Positions 24,397 to 33,195 of a stretch of DNA of 39,019 nucleotides are shown here, one piece after another (positions within the stretch are counted from its first letter, which is position 1; every line of letters begins with the position of its first letter). The notes beneath the pieces are model-generated. The model did not search any database. It saw only the letters and a list, made by a program, of their open reading frames with translations, and was not told the DNA's origin. This DNA comes from Bhargavaea cecembensis (GTDB lineage: Bacteria > Bacillota > Bacilli > Bacillales_A > Planococcaceae), in contig NZ_LN651373.1 of NCBI RefSeq assembly GCF_000826125.2, positions 1,981,428 through 2,020,446 on the forward strand, in the 5' to 3' direction. A program made the position numbers and the translations under genes.

Positions 24397-27069
24397 TCAT
24401 ATCGTATGCGCCGGACCATCCTGCGGTTCGGCCGTCCCGTCAGAAGCCGTCAGGTAGACGTCCCGGGGCTTGCTTCCTTTCTGGGGAGAGACATAGCCCC
24501 TGGCCTCCAGCATGTCGATGAGCCGTGCCGCCCGGTTGTATCCGATGCTGAACTTCCGCTGGAGCATGGACGTGGAGGCACTTCCGGCGTCCGCGATGAA
24601 CGAGCAGGCTTCCGCAAAAAGTGGATCCTCCGCTTCATGCGCTTCGGTCTCACGGAGAAGCTCTTCCTGATGGAACAGATATTCCGGCTCGCCGGACCGC
24701 CGGACAAAGTCCGTCACCCGTTCGATCTCATCATCGGTGACGAACGTGCCCTGCAGCCGGGCAGGTGCCGGCATCCCGTTTCCGAGATACAGCATATCCC
24801 CTTTCCCGAGAAGGCGCTCGGCTCCCGGGACGTCAATAATCGTCCGTGAATCCACTTGGGAAGAGACGGAGAAGGCGATCCTCGCGGGGATATTGGCCTT
24901 GATGAGTCCCGTGATCACGTCTACGGACGGTCGCTGCGTCGCGATGATCAGGTGAATGCCGCAGGCCCTTGCCTTCTGGGCGATCCTGCAGACCGATTCC
25001 TCGACTTCCGCAGGGGCAACCATCATCAGATCTGCCAATTCGTCGATGACGATCAGCAAATAAGGCAGTTTCCGGCTGAATTCCCTGTGCTCGTCCGCCT
25101 TGCGGTTGAACCGCGTGATGTCTCTCACGCCGGCGTGCGCAAACAGCTCATAGCGCCGCTCCATTTCCTCCACCGCCCACTTCAGTGCGGCGTTTGCCGC
25201 TTTCACGTCGGTGATCACCGGACTCACAAGATGCGGAATCCGGTTGTACGGTGCAAGTTCAACCATTTTCGGGTCGATCAGCAACAGCCGGAGCTCATCC
25301 GGGGACGCCTTGTACAGCAGGCTTGTCAGGATCGAATTGATGCAGACCGATTTCCCGGACCCTGTGGCGCCCGCTATCAGTCCATGCGGCATCTTCCTCA
25401 AATCAACCGTCGCCGGACGGCCTGCCAGGTCAAGGCCGAGCGCCGCTTCAAGCGGCGAATCGGATTCATTGAAAGCCGGCGAGCCGATCAGCTCGGAAAT
25501 ACGGACAGGCCTTGAGATCCGGTTCGGAATTTCAATGCCGATCGAGCTTTTGCCTGGGATCGGAGCTTGGATCCGGATATCCCGGGCCGCCAGCGCCAAC
25601 TTCAGATCATCCTGCAGGTTGCGGATTTTGCTGACTTTCGTGCCGTGGCCGACCGTCAGCTCAAACCGGGTCACGGAAGGTCCCTGGACGATATCAATTA
25701 CCTTGGCCTTGATCGCGAAATAGGACAGCGCCTCTTCAAGAGTCGCCGCCTGCGCCTCCATCCATTCCGTATCCTCCCCTTTTTCCTCGGGAGGATCCAG
25801 GAAGTCAAGACCCGGCGGCATGTAATACGGAGGTGCTTCTTCCGGTTCGGCCACGGCCGGTTCGGGCACGGGGTCTTTCTCCGGTTCCATTGCCGGAGAG
25901 GCGGCTTCCGCCTGTTCCTGACTCAGCGCCTCATCCCCGGACTCCCGGCTGGCACGAGGCCCGTGCCGAAGTTTTTTCATCTGCTCCATCTTTTGCAGCC
26001 GCTCTTTATCTGTTTTCAGCATGACGACATTGAACGGCGAACCGGTTTTTCTCGGAAGGGCCGTCTTTTCCGCCGCTTCTGTTTCTTCAACCGGACCCTG
26101 TTCAATTGCAAAATCCTCTTCTGAGTCATGTTGGCGCACGGTGGCTTCAGGTTTTTCTGCCATGTCAGGACTTACGGCCGGTTCATCTGCAGGGCTATCC
26201 GGCTTGAGAATCTCGCCTGGAATCTCCTTTAAATCCTGACCGGAGTCCGGTGTTTCTCCCGGTACATCTTCCGTTCCTTCAGTCCTAAGGATCTCATTGT
26301 CCTCGCGGGCTTCCGGTGCGGCCGTTGCTTCCGCGGCGGCAAAGTCTTCCCGGGCTGCAGTTTCACTTCGTGCCGGTTCCTGGGCCGGAAGGGAAGCCGC
26401 GGGGAGTCCCATGACTTTTTTCCATGCATCTTCCTCAGTCCGTGACTCTTCCGGCCGTTCCTCCCTTTCCCTGAGGCGCCCGGCAAGCTCGGTTTCTGGA
26501 GAGCTCACCGGTTCGGGATCAGGTCTGCGGACGGCATCGGCCGGTCGTTTGCCGAATCCGTAGACCGGCGAAGGGATCTCCGACGGTTTAAACCCCCTTG
26601 TCCTGACGGGCGGTTTCGGCCGCTCGTCAACCAGCCGGCGGGGCCGTGGAAGGCCGGTTTCGGCACCGGACCTCCCCGGAAGGGAGCCTTCCGTGCCGTC
26701 CTGCCAATCCGCAAGCGTCTCCCGGGAACCGCTCCCTCTCAGCGAGGAGGCCGATTCCGGCATGCCGGCACGGAATCTGATCCGGTCCGTATCCGTGGCA
26801 TGGAATGCCCCGCTTTCAATCCGTCCGCGCAGGGCGGCCCGGAGACCGGGCGGCTCATCGGAAGCAACGGGGTCAATCCCCTGTTCCGGGCCCTCTTCAT
26901 AAACCTCCGCTTCTTCGTCGGAAATCAGCGGGAATCTGAATTTGCCCCTTCTTTTGGACGGGGCCGGTTCGTTTGCATCATTTTCTATGTATGTGTTTCG
27001 CTCATTCTCTTCGTATTCAGGCTCGTCGCCGAGCTTTTTGAACAGCCGTTTAAACCAGCTCAAGAACAT
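24397..27069 (-). CDS. sftA: DNA translocase SftA (YtpT), FtsK/SpoIIIE family
   Basis: Soluble ATP-driven DNA pump which helps clear DNA from the division septum in B. subtilis. The 890 residues have no membrane helices. After a short basic head (MFLSWFKRLFKK) comes a disordered linker rich in Glu, Pro, Arg and Ser up to about 420. The FtsK motor follows, with Walker A GATGSGKS at 567-574, Walker B LLIVIDELADLMM, and the winged-helix gamma domain at the C-terminus (LQRKFSIGYNRAARLIDMLE). The ATG at 27069 follows GGAGAG; an earlier in-frame codon is less likely. Lack of transmembrane segments favours SftA over SpoIIIE. Confidence 0.93.
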   Translation of the reverse strand: MFLSWFKRLFKKLGDEPEYEENERNTYIENDANEPAPSKRRGKFRFPLISDEEAEVYEEGPEQGIDPVASDEPPGLRAALRGRIESGAFHATDTDRIRFRAGMPESASSLRGSGSRETLADWQDGTEGSLPGRSGAETGLPRPRRLVDERPKPPVRTRGFKPSEIPSPVYGFGKRPADAVRRPDPEPVSSPETELAGRLREREERPEESRTEEDAWKKVMGLPAASLPAQEPARSETAAREDFAAAEATAAPEAREDNEILRTEGTEDVPGETPDSGQDLKEIPGEILKPDSPADEPAVSPDMAEKPEATVRQHDSEEDFAIEQGPVEETEAAEKTALPRKTGSPFNVVMLKTDKERLQKMEQMKKLRHGPRASRESGDEALSQEQAEAASPAMEPEKDPVPEPAVAEPEEAPPYYMPPGLDFLDPPEEKGEDTEWMEAQAATLEEALSYFAIKAKVIDIVQGPSVTRFELTVGHGTKVSKIRNLQDDLKLALAARDIRIQAPIPGKSSIGIEIPNRISRPVRISELIGSPAFNESDSPLEAALGLDLAGRPATVDLRKMPHGLIAGATGSGKSVCINSILTSLLYKASPDELRLLLIDPKMVELAPYNRIPHLVSPVITDVKAANAALKWAVEEMERRYELFAHAGVRDITRFNRKADEHREFSRKLPYLLIVIDELADLMMVAPAEVEESVCRIAQKARACGIHLIIATQRPSVDVITGLIKANIPARIAFSVSSQVDSRTIIDVPGAERLLGKGDMLYLGNGMPAPARLQGTFVTDDEIERVTDFVRRSGEPEYLFHQEELLRETEAHEAEDPLFAEACSFIADAGSASTSMLQRKFSIGYNRAARLIDMLEARGYVSPQKGSKPRDVYLTASDGTAEPQDGPAHTI

Positions 27070-27093
27070 CACTCTCTCCAATTCAATCACTTT

Positions 27094-27122
27094 ATTTTAT
27101 CAGCCCAGCAGGAAGGAATCAA
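27094..27122 (-). promoter_or_regulatory. SigA-type promoter of sftA
   Basis: Minus-strand TTGATT, 17-bp spacer, TAAAAT with TG extension, about 25 bp before the sftA start. Confidence 0.65.
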
Positions 27123-27176
27123 ACGGACCCTCGAAAACGGCTTGAATCGGACGGTTTATTTTGCTTTGGACAACAG

Positions 27177-27200
27177 AAAACGGCCCGTCGCGACGGACCG
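27177..27200 (-). terminator. Intrinsic terminator of ytpR
   Basis: CGGTCCGTCG and CGACGGGCCG arms followed by TTTT on the minus strand, between ytpR and sftA. Confidence 0.75.
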
Positions 27201-27210
27201 CTGAAAAACT

Positions 27211-27816
27211 TTAAAATTGGAATGCCGCGCCCGGAGATTGTTCGCCTTCCAGGACGAGAATGCCTTTTTCCTTTGGCGCATCGGGCAGATCAAGTTCTTT
27301 TGCGGAACAGATCATGCCGGACGACGGAACGCCGCGGAGTTCCGCGTCCTTGATGATCATCCCCGACGGCATGACGGCACCCGGCTTGGCCACGACGACA
27401 TGCTGGCCTTCCGCCACGTTCGGAGCGCCGCAGACGATCTGAAGCGTCCTGTCCCCGACATCCACTTGGCAGATGCTCAGTTTGTCGGCATTCGGATGCT
27501 TTTCCTTCGTCTTAACGAATCCGACGACGAATTTCGGAGACAGGTCGATGTCAAAATCGAATGACGTGCCGTTTTGTTCGAATGCTTCCCTGAGCGTCGA
27601 GACGAGCGCTTCGTCCGTCTCGAGTCGGCCGTCCTCCCGGGGACCGATATATTCGGAAGCCCCAAACAGGTTGAAGCCTGCAGCTTCACCGATCTCCGCA
27701 TCAAGGATCAGCGTGACATCACCGTGCGTTTCTGTCCGGATCTCGGCCGGGGCTGCCGGCACGAGCTGGGCGAGCAGGACATCGCCGACGCCTGCCCGGT
27801 TGTAGAATACATTCAT
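27211..27816 (-). CDS. ytpR: YtpR, tRNA-binding-domain protein
   Basis: 201-residue protein of the YtpR family, with an N-terminal DUF4479-like part and a C-terminal EMAPII/PheT-type RNA-binding OB fold (VGFVKTKEKHPNADKLSICQVD in two parts, IVCGAPNV, GVPSSGMICSAKEL). It resembles the N-terminal domain of PheT but stands alone; the target RNA is unknown. Its start overlaps the ytpQ stop as ATGA. A terminator follows, so it ends the ytoP-DUF84-lipoprotein-ytpQ-ytpR run. Confidence 0.93.
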   Translation of the reverse strand: MNVFYNRAGVGDVLLAQLVPAAPAEIRTETHGDVTLILDAEIGEAAGFNLFGASEYIGPREDGRLETDEALVSTLREAFEQNGTSFDFDIDLSPKFVVGFVKTKEKHPNADKLSICQVDVGDRTLQIVCGAPNVAEGQHVVVAKPGAVMPSGMIIKDAELRGVPSSGMICSAKELDLPDAPKEKGILVLEGEQSPGAAFQF

Positions 27817-28628
27817 TCTTTCTCTTCCTTTCCGACCGGCCGGTTCTTCGCCAGGATGAAGATCGGCTCAAGTTCTCCGTTTTCGTAGATGAATGAAAGA
27901 GAGGTGACCGGCACCGTCCCGACGGTGAAGTAATGCATCGTCATCTGTGCGAGCACGTCATACCCTGTCTCATTCCGGATGTCCCCGATGATGAGCACGT
28001 CCTGATGAGGGACGGAAACGGTCATATCGCCTTCGATCTGCTTCTCCATCTCCTTCAGGAACGGCTCGTTCAGGATCCGGCTTGCATCGTATCCGTCATT
28101 GTTGTTGACGAAATAAAACACGTTCCCGGCCACTTCGTCTTTCTTTACGCCCGTCGGCAGCTGACGGACCCGGAACCGGGCCGCCTCCTTCAGCGCCTTC
28201 TCCGCCATGCCGAGGCCGTCCAGCATCGATTCGTCGATGAGCCGGTATGTCGTGCCGAGGTCAAGTGCATAGTAGATCCTCGTCTCCGCCGTATGGTCGC
28301 TCATGACGAAGCGGTTCCCGTCCTTGGATGCTTCAGGGAACGAAGTCGAGCGGATGACCGGATAGATCCGGTCCGAGGCATCGAAACCTTCCTCCGCCTC
28401 CCGCTCCATCGCGGAGAACGTTTCATCGATCGTGTACACCGCTTCGTCGATCGCCTTATCTTTTTTGGCTTCGTATTTGGCAAGCAGCGGGGACAGGCTC
28501 AGTTCCATCCCTTTGCCGAGCGCCTTGTTCGTCATCCGGAGCCGGTTGTTCTGCCGGTCAAAGTCCCATTCGAAACGATCGGCGCCGAGCCGCTCCTTCA
28601 GCATATTCACCAGTTGGGATGCGTTCAT
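27813..28628 (-). CDS. ytpQ: YtpQ, DUF1444 protein
   Basis: 271-residue conserved protein of the DUF1444/YtpQ family, function unknown. No signal peptide or membrane segment. Recognisable stretches are NVFYFVNNNDGYDASRIL and DVLIIGDIRNETGYDVLAQM. ATG start after AAGGAG. It overlaps ytpR by four bases and follows a lipoprotein gene. B. subtilis has the thioredoxin-like ytpP next to ytpQ; here that gene is missing. Confidence 0.92.
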   Translation of the reverse strand: MNASQLVNMLKERLGADRFEWDFDRQNNRLRMTNKALGKGMELSLSPLLAKYEAKKDKAIDEAVYTIDETFSAMEREAEEGFDASDRIYPVIRSTSFPEASKDGNRFVMSDHTAETRIYYALDLGTTYRLIDESMLDGLGMAEKALKEAARFRVRQLPTGVKKDEVAGNVFYFVNNNDGYDASRILNEPFLKEMEKQIEGDMTVSVPHQDVLIIGDIRNETGYDVLAQMTMHYFTVGTVPVTSLSFIYENGELEPIFILAKNRPVGKEEKE

Positions 28629-28670
28629 CCGATCAACTCCTTCCCGGCCTGCCGATCAGGCAGATGCCGG

Positions 28671-29207
28671 TCACTTCAGTGTCAGGTCCGGATCTTCGGG
28701 CCGTTCCACCGAGCGGACAATTTCCATCATCGTCCGCAGATTGCGTTCAATCCCTTTTTCCTTCGACAGCGTGGTCATTTTCGTTCCGCCGCTTCCGGCG
28801 ACCAGCTCAAAGCGTTCGCTACCTGCATCCGTGATGCCGGAAAAGCCGAATACCCCGTTCTTTTCATATGTTGCGGTCGTCAGAATTTCCTTCGCCGGAT
28901 CCGCATACAGCAGGTCGTAGAACAGGCGGCTGTCATCCGGCTCGTTCGGGTTGATGAAGAGCACGTATGTCTCCCGGCCCTTCTCGAGGACGATATTCTG
29001 CTCGTCCGATCCTTCCTGGATCTTGAAGCCGGCGGGCTTATACAGGCGGACGGAGCCCACTTCCGCGTTCGTCCGGTGCACGTCCTCACGGAACACTTTA
29101 CCGGCCGCCTCGGTGCCGCTCTCGCTCAGTTCCTCGGGTGTCGCGGAGCACCCGGCAATCAAGACCGCAAGCATTCCGAGAGCGATGAGACGAAGTCCTT
29201 TGGCCAT
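28671..29207 (-). CDS. Small secreted lipoprotein of unknown function
   Basis: 178-residue protein with a lipoprotein signal peptide: MAKGLRLIALGMLAVLIAGC, lipid-modified Cys20 in the LIAGC box, so it should be anchored on the outer face of the membrane. The mature part is acidic and mixed alpha/beta, with no family I recognise. The start at 29207 follows GGAGG. It sits 39 bp after the DUF84 gene and 42 bp before ytpQ on the same strand, in the place where B. subtilis has ytpP. Confidence 0.85.
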   Translation of the reverse strand: MAKGLRLIALGMLAVLIAGCSATPEELSESGTEAAGKVFREDVHRTNAEVGSVRLYKPAGFKIQEGSDEQNIVLEKGRETYVLFINPNEPDDSRLFYDLLYADPAKEILTTATYEKNGVFGFSGITDAGSERFELVAGSGGTKMTTLSKEKGIERNLRTMMEIVRSVERPEDPDLTLK

Positions 29208-29245
29208 CCTGTTTCCTCCATTCACACTAGTGCATCCCCATTATT

Positions 29246-29800
29246 TTAAGCATGTTCGGGGCCGCTTGCAACAGGTCCGCCCCCGCCTCCCGCAAATCGC
29301 CACTGGCCGACAAGGAGCCGGACCACATGCCCGAACATGTCGGCCCTGGAGACGGTGCCGGCGGTGAATACGCCGACTGCACCGCCCGATTGCCTGACGT
29401 CCGCCTGATGCGAGTAGTCTTCCATGACCGGGCCGAGCTCATTTCCCGCACGGACGGGTGCCGCGACTTCCTCGGGCAGCGGAATCTGCGCGCCGCCTGC
29501 CGTGTAAACCGTCCCGTCGGGGAGTGCAAGCGCCCCCCAGTTGCAGATAAAGAGCCGGCCGTCCAGTTCCTTCACTCCGCCTTCCAGCCCGATGCCGAGG
29601 TCTCCCTCCCCGTCTTTCACGGCCGCGAGTGCACGGTTCCTGGCACCTTCGCGCGTTTCCTCATCGCCGAAAGGCTGCGCGGACACGCCGGATTCCGTTG
29701 CGGACCCCGTGATTTCGGCGTTGATTCCGAGGGACTGCACGGCCTCCCGCACCGCCCCCAATTTCGCTTTGTTGGTCGATCCCACTATGATGTTCATCAT
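29246..29800 (-). CDS. DUF84 inosine/xanthosine triphosphatase-like protein
   Basis: Probable non-canonical purine NTP phosphatase (YjjX/DUF84 family) that cleans ITP and XTP from the nucleotide pool. The 184 residues show the phosphate-binding N-terminus IIVGSTNKAKLGAV, FGDEETREGARNRA, GIGLEGGV, FICNWGALA and ELGPVMEDY. Members I know end near the LLVGQ motif; here a glycine-rich tail of about 16 residues follows. GGAGG lies 7 bp before the ATG at 29800. It follows ytoP closely and is read from the same strand. Confidence 0.85.
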   Translation of the reverse strand: MMNIIVGSTNKAKLGAVREAVQSLGINAEITGSATESGVSAQPFGDEETREGARNRALAAVKDGEGDLGIGLEGGVKELDGRLFICNWGALALPDGTVYTAGGAQIPLPEEVAAPVRAGNELGPVMEDYSHQADVRQSGGAVGVFTAGTVSRADMFGHVVRLLVGQWRFAGGGGGPVASGPEHA

Positions 29801-29835
29801 TTGCTGTCCTCCTGGTGTGCGGTGTCGCTCATGGC

Positions 29836-29860
29836 AAAAAGGGCCCCTCCGGCCCTTTTT
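29836..29860 (-). terminator. Hairpin with T-run after ytoP
   Basis: AAAAAGGGCC and GGCCCTTTTT arms with a 5-base loop, directly after the ytoP stop. It could partly terminate; no new promoter is seen in the 35 bp before the next gene, so some read-through is likely. Confidence 0.8.
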
Positions 29861-30934
29861 TCATACGTTGCTTTTGATCGTCTCCACCGTCGTCCGGTCC
29901 AGCGAACGGACGAGCTTGACGAGAAGTTCCCTGGCCGCCGCATAATCATCGGTATGGATGATCGATGCCGCGGTATGGATATAGCGCGAGCAGATGCCGA
30001 TTACGGCACTCGGCACACCTTCGTTGGAAAGATGGACCCGGCCCGCATCCGTTCCCCCCTGCGAAATGAAGTACTGATAGGGAATATTGTTCGACTCGGC
30101 CGTGTCGAGGACGAATTCCCGCATCCCCCGGTGGGTCACCATCGACCGGTCGAAGATGCGAAGGAGCGTACCTTTGCCGAGCTGGCCGAATTCGTTTTTG
30201 TTGCCCGACGCATCGTTGGCCGGACTCGCATCGAGGGCGAAGAAGATATCCGGGTCGATCATGTTCGCGGCCGCCTGGGCTCCCCTCAGACCGACTTCTT
30301 CCATGACGTTTGCACCTGAATAGAGCTGGTTCGGGAGCGTTTCGCCGTGCACTTCTTTCAGCAGTTCCACGGCCAGCCCGCAGCCATACCGGTTGTCCCA
30401 CGCTTTGGCCAGGATCTTTTTCTCATTTGCCATCGGGGTGAACGGGCAGATCGGGACAATCTGTTGCCCCGGCCGGATGCCGATCCGCTTTGCATCTTCC
30501 CGGTCGTCCGCTCCGATGTCGATGAGCATGTTTTTGATCTCCATCGGCTTGTTGCGGACTTCGTCGCTCAGCAGATGCGGCGGGATCGACCCGATGACAC
30601 CCGTGACCGGACCGTTGTCCGTGATGATCTCCACCCGCTGGGCGAGGAGGACCTGGCTCCACCAGCCGCCGAGGGGCTGGAACGTCAGCATCCCGTTTTC
30701 CGTGATGCTCTTTACCATGAACCCGACTTCGTCCATGTGGCCGGCAACCATGATTTTCGGGGAGCCTTCCTCCCCTTTCCGGACACCGAAAATGCCGCCG
30801 AGGCGGTCCTGAATGATTTCATCCGAATATTTTTCAAGTTCCCCGCGCATGAAGTCGCGCACCGCATGTTCATTGCCGGGTGCTCCTGGCAGTTCCGTCA
30901 ATGTCCTGAACAAATCCACTGTCTCTTTTTCCAT
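29861..30934 (-). CDS. ytoP: M42-family aminopeptidase YtoP
   Basis: Cytosolic dinuclear-metal aminopeptidase (glutamyl/endoglucanase-M42 type). Of 357 residues, metal ligands are visible in [12 protein letters not shown] (His and Asp pair), [19 protein letters not shown], and [10 protein letters not shown]; the C-terminal [12 protein letters not shown] holds the last His. ATG after GGGAGGG. It is the first gene of a minus-strand run to ytpR and diverges from ytzB. Confidence 0.95.
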   Translation of the reverse strand: MEKETVDLFRTLTELPGAPGNEHAVRDFMRGELEKYSDEIIQDRLGGIFGVRKGEEGSPKIMVAGHMDEVGFMVKSITENGMLTFQPLGGWWSQVLLAQRVEIITDNGPVTGVIGSIPPHLLSDEVRNKPMEIKNMLIDIGADDREDAKRIGIRPGQQIVPICPFTPMANEKKILAKAWDNRYGCGLAVELLKEVHGETLPNQLYSGANVMEEVGLRGAQAAANMIDPDIFFALDASPANDASGNKNEFGQLGKGTLLRIFDRSMVTHRGMREFVLDTAESNNIPYQYFISQGGTDAGRVHLSNEGVPSAVIGICSRYIHTAASIIHTDDYAAARELLVKLVRSLDRTTVETIKSNV

Positions 30935-31066
30935 CCAAAAACCCTCCCATTTGGTGACCGGTTCTTTCCTATTGTAGACGATGGTTCAGAATGTTTCCAC
31001 CGGCCTCTTTCGCAGGGCGAAACGAATATGACGGTTGCTTCTCTTGATGGATTCCCTGTCTTTCTA

Positions 31067-31075
31067 TGATATACT
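31067..31075 (+). promoter_or_regulatory. Extended -10 promoter of ytzB
   Basis: TGATATACT is an extended -10 box 32 bp before the start codon. A TTGATG lies 20 bp upstream, too far for a standard -35. Confidence 0.5.
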
Positions 31076-31107
31076 GAGAAAAAAGCGTGCCTGAGGAGGG
31101 AATTGGG

Positions 31108-31422
31108 ATGAATATGAAAGATTTTGCAGTGGGTGCCATCGCCGGGGCGGTCGCCGGAGCGGCAGTCGTGGAAGCTGTTAATCGTGCGGATCGGAACGTT
31201 TCCCCTGACAAAGTGCTCGAGAACATCAAGGATGCATTCAAGGAAGAAGGCCCGATCGAAGGTTCCTGGATCGTCATGAAAACCGAACCGTTCCGGCAGA
31301 AGGCCGTCCAGATGGAAGTTTACCGCGGAGGACTTTCCCGCGAAATCAGCGGCGTTTTCGAAGAGTACGAGTTTGCGGCGGATGCCAAAACCGGCACAGT
31401 CGTCGAATTGACGAAGATCTGA
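31108..31422 (+). CDS. ytzB: YtzB-like small PepSY-domain protein
   Basis: 104-residue protein. A short glycine/alanine-rich hydrophobic stretch (AVGAIAGAVAGAAVVEAV, about 5-23) may be a signal or membrane anchor. The rest resembles a single PepSY-like domain (GSWIVMKTEPF, VYRGGLSREISG, EEYEFAADAKTG). The start at 31108 follows GAGGAGGGA. Its function is unknown; related small proteins were annotated as secreted. A good terminator follows. Confidence 0.82.
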   Translation: MNMKDFAVGAIAGAVAGAAVVEAVNRADRNVSPDKVLENIKDAFKEEGPIEGSWIVMKTEPFRQKAVQMEVYRGGLSREISGVFEEYEFAADAKTGTVVELTKI

Positions 31423-31446
31423 TCTTATTTTTATTTACGTATTGAG

Positions 31447-31481
31447 AAAGCCGCATCCCGAGACGGGATGCGGCTTTTTTT
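31447..31481 (+). terminator. Intrinsic terminator of ytzB
   Basis: AAGCCGCATCCCG and CGGGATGCGGCTT arms around AGA, followed by seven T. Confidence 0.95.
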
Positions 31482-31503
31482 ACATGCGGCAGGGCAAGAT
31501 GGT

Positions 31504-31608
31504 AAACGTTGTGTATCTGGGATGAAACGTTGCGTATCTCGGCTGAGACGTTGTTTATCTCGATTGAAACGTTGTGTATCTCGGCTGAAACGTTGCGTAT
31601 CTGTACAG
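31504..31608. repeat. Five tandem 21-bp repeats, between ytzB and ytnP
   Basis: Five units of exactly 21 bp, core AAACGTTGTGTATCTCGGCTG with few changes. They match the repeats at 19851-19955 read on the opposite strand (CGTT, ATC and CGGCTGAA blocks shared). They lie between convergent genes just after a terminator. Cys-rich open frames across them are artefacts of the repeat. Confidence 0.9.
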
Positions 31609-31663
31609 TCCGCTCCGCTTTTGTTCCATCCGGCTCTGGGCAACAGCCCGCTCCGCTTTTGTT
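31609..31663. repeat. Degenerate remnant of the palindromic array element
   Basis: On the minus strand two copies of ACAAAAGCGGAGCGG flank GAGCCGGATG. The same blocks occur in the array: GCAAAAGCGGAGCGGGCC at 16608-16625 and GAGCCGGATGACTT inside the B units. The central palindrome is gone. It touches the 3' end of ytnP. Confidence 0.6.
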
Positions 31664-32513
31664 AGTCAAATGGTGTTCGTTCGAGGGTTTCGGTTAGTTC
31701 TTTTCCGGTTTCATCCCAGCGGACGAGGCGGTAGACGGCGTCGTGGTAGAAGATGAATCGCCATCCGCCTTCGTATGCTTCTTTCAGCAGGCGTTCTTTT
31801 GCGTAGATGGAGTCCATCGGATAGTCGTCGAAGCCGAGCACCCAGAGCGGGTTCTGGTGGGCGTGGGTCGGCATGATGTCGCCCATGTGGATGAGCGTTT
31901 CCCCGTCCCGCTCGATTTTGACGACCGAGTGGCCGTTGCTGTGTCCGCCCGTGTGGATCATCTCGATGCCCGGCAGGACTTCAAGCCGGTCTTCGAATGT
32001 CCGGACCTGGTCTTGGACGGGTTCCCAGTTCTCGCGGAAATAGGTGCTCTTCGACCGGATGTTCGGATTCCGCATCTCGTCCCATTCGATGGCGGATGTG
32101 TAGATGACCGCATTCGGGAAGACGGATACGTACCCGTCCCCTTCCCGCTTCGTGAGGCCCGCCGCGTGGTCGTTGTGCAGGTGGGTCATGATGATGATGT
32201 CGATGTCTTCCGGTGTCAGCCCGAGCTCCTCGAGGCTTTCCTCGATCTTCGATTCCCGGGTCACGCCGAGATTGCGGATCATCTTCGGCGACAGCTTGCC
32301 CGCGCCCATGCCGGATTCGATCAGGATGTTCTTCCCGTCCGTCTGGAGGAGGATCGGCTCCGTCGCCAGTTCGATTTTGTTGTCCTCATCGACTGCGTAC
32401 TTCTTCGACCAGAGCACTTTCGGAACCGGCCCGAACATCGCTCCCCCGTCCAGCTTGTTGAATCCCCCGTCGAGCCAGGTCAGTTCAATGTCGTGAAATG
32501 TATACTTGTCCAT
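31662..32513 (-). CDS. ytnP: YtnP metallo-beta-lactamase-fold hydrolase
   Basis: Zinc hydrolase of the lactonase type; B. subtilis YtnP has been linked to degradation of signalling molecules. The 283 residues contain HLHNDH (111-116), the later metal ligands in HTGGHSNGH and HMGDIMPTH, and no signal peptide, so it is cytosolic. ATG after AGGGGGAG. It is the last gene of the pepV-dat-ytlR-trmB-ytnP run. No terminator hairpin is seen after its stop; repeats follow at once. Confidence 0.93.
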   Translation of the reverse strand: MDKYTFHDIELTWLDGGFNKLDGGAMFGPVPKVLWSKKYAVDEDNKIELATEPILLQTDGKNILIESGMGAGKLSPKMIRNLGVTRESKIEESLEELGLTPEDIDIIIMTHLHNDHAAGLTKREGDGYVSVFPNAVIYTSAIEWDEMRNPNIRSKSTYFRENWEPVQDQVRTFEDRLEVLPGIEMIHTGGHSNGHSVVKIERDGETLIHMGDIMPTHAHQNPLWVLGFDDYPMDSIYAKERLLKEAYEGGWRFIFYHDAVYRLVRWDETGKELTETLERTPFD

Positions 32514-32538
32514 CCGTGCTCCCCCTTTTCACTCGTGT

Positions 32539-33195
32539 TTAGTCCCTTCCGCGGTTCATAAATGCGGCTTCCAGCCGGTAGATCGGCTGACCCATCGAAG
32601 AAAACTTCTCCTCGTATTCGGTCATGATGTTCCAATCCGGATTGTCGGCATGCAGATCCAGTGACACATCGGCCAGCCGCATCCCGTAATCCGTCATGTT
32701 CATGAGCGAGTACTCAAACAGCCCCCGGTTGTCCGTCTTGAAATGGACTTCCCCCTCCGGCGGCATCACCGTCTCGTAGAGCCGCAGGAAATTGTCATGC
32801 GTCAGACGGCGCTTGGCGTGACGGGTCTTCGGCCACGGATCGGAGAAGTTCAGGTAGACGCGCCCGATTTCACCCGGCGCAAAAAATTCGGCCATCCGTC
32901 CCGCGTCGACGTTCAGCAGCCGCAGATTCCGGGGTTTTTCCGCCTCTTCGGCCCGCTGGACGGCAGTCACGATAATGTCGCGGAACATTTCAATCCCGAT
33001 GTAATTGACGTCCGGGTTGGCTTCCGCCATGCCTGTGATGAACCGTCCCTTTCCCGTCCCGACTTCAATATGGATCGGGTGGTCATTGCCGAATTCCTCG
33101 TTCCAGTGTCCTTTAAGTGCCTCGGGCTCCGGAATGACAATTTCCGGCCGCTCCGCTATGTACGCTTCCGCCCAAGGTTTATGGCGTGCTCTCAT
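32539..33195 (-). CDS. trmB: tRNA (guanine-N7)-methyltransferase
   Basis: Methylates G46 of the tRNA variable loop using S-adenosylmethionine. 218 residues, normal for TrmB. The SAM loop EVGTGKG is at 44-50, the GIEMFRDI stretch follows, and the catalytic [16 protein letters not shown] is intact. The ATG at 33195 overlaps the end of the ytlR gene by 17 bp, so translation is probably coupled. Confidence 0.97.
   Translation of the reverse strand: MRARHKPWAEAYIAERPEIVIPEPEALKGHWNEEFGNDHPIHIEVGTGKGRFITGMAEANPDVNYIGIEMFRDIIVTAVQRAEEAEKPRNLRLLNVDAGRMAEFFAPGEIGRVYLNFSDPWPKTRHAKRRLTHDNFLRLYETVMPPEGEVHFKTDNRGLFEYSLMNMTDYGMRLADVSLDLHADNPDWNIMTEYEEKFSSMGQPIYRLEAAFMNRGRD

Noticed and set aside
29246..29310. 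Frameshift at the end of the DUF84 gene, because another frame reads a helix-like tail
   Set aside because: The conserved core is complete up to LLVGQ, where homologues normally end, so the glycine-rich tail is a simple extension.
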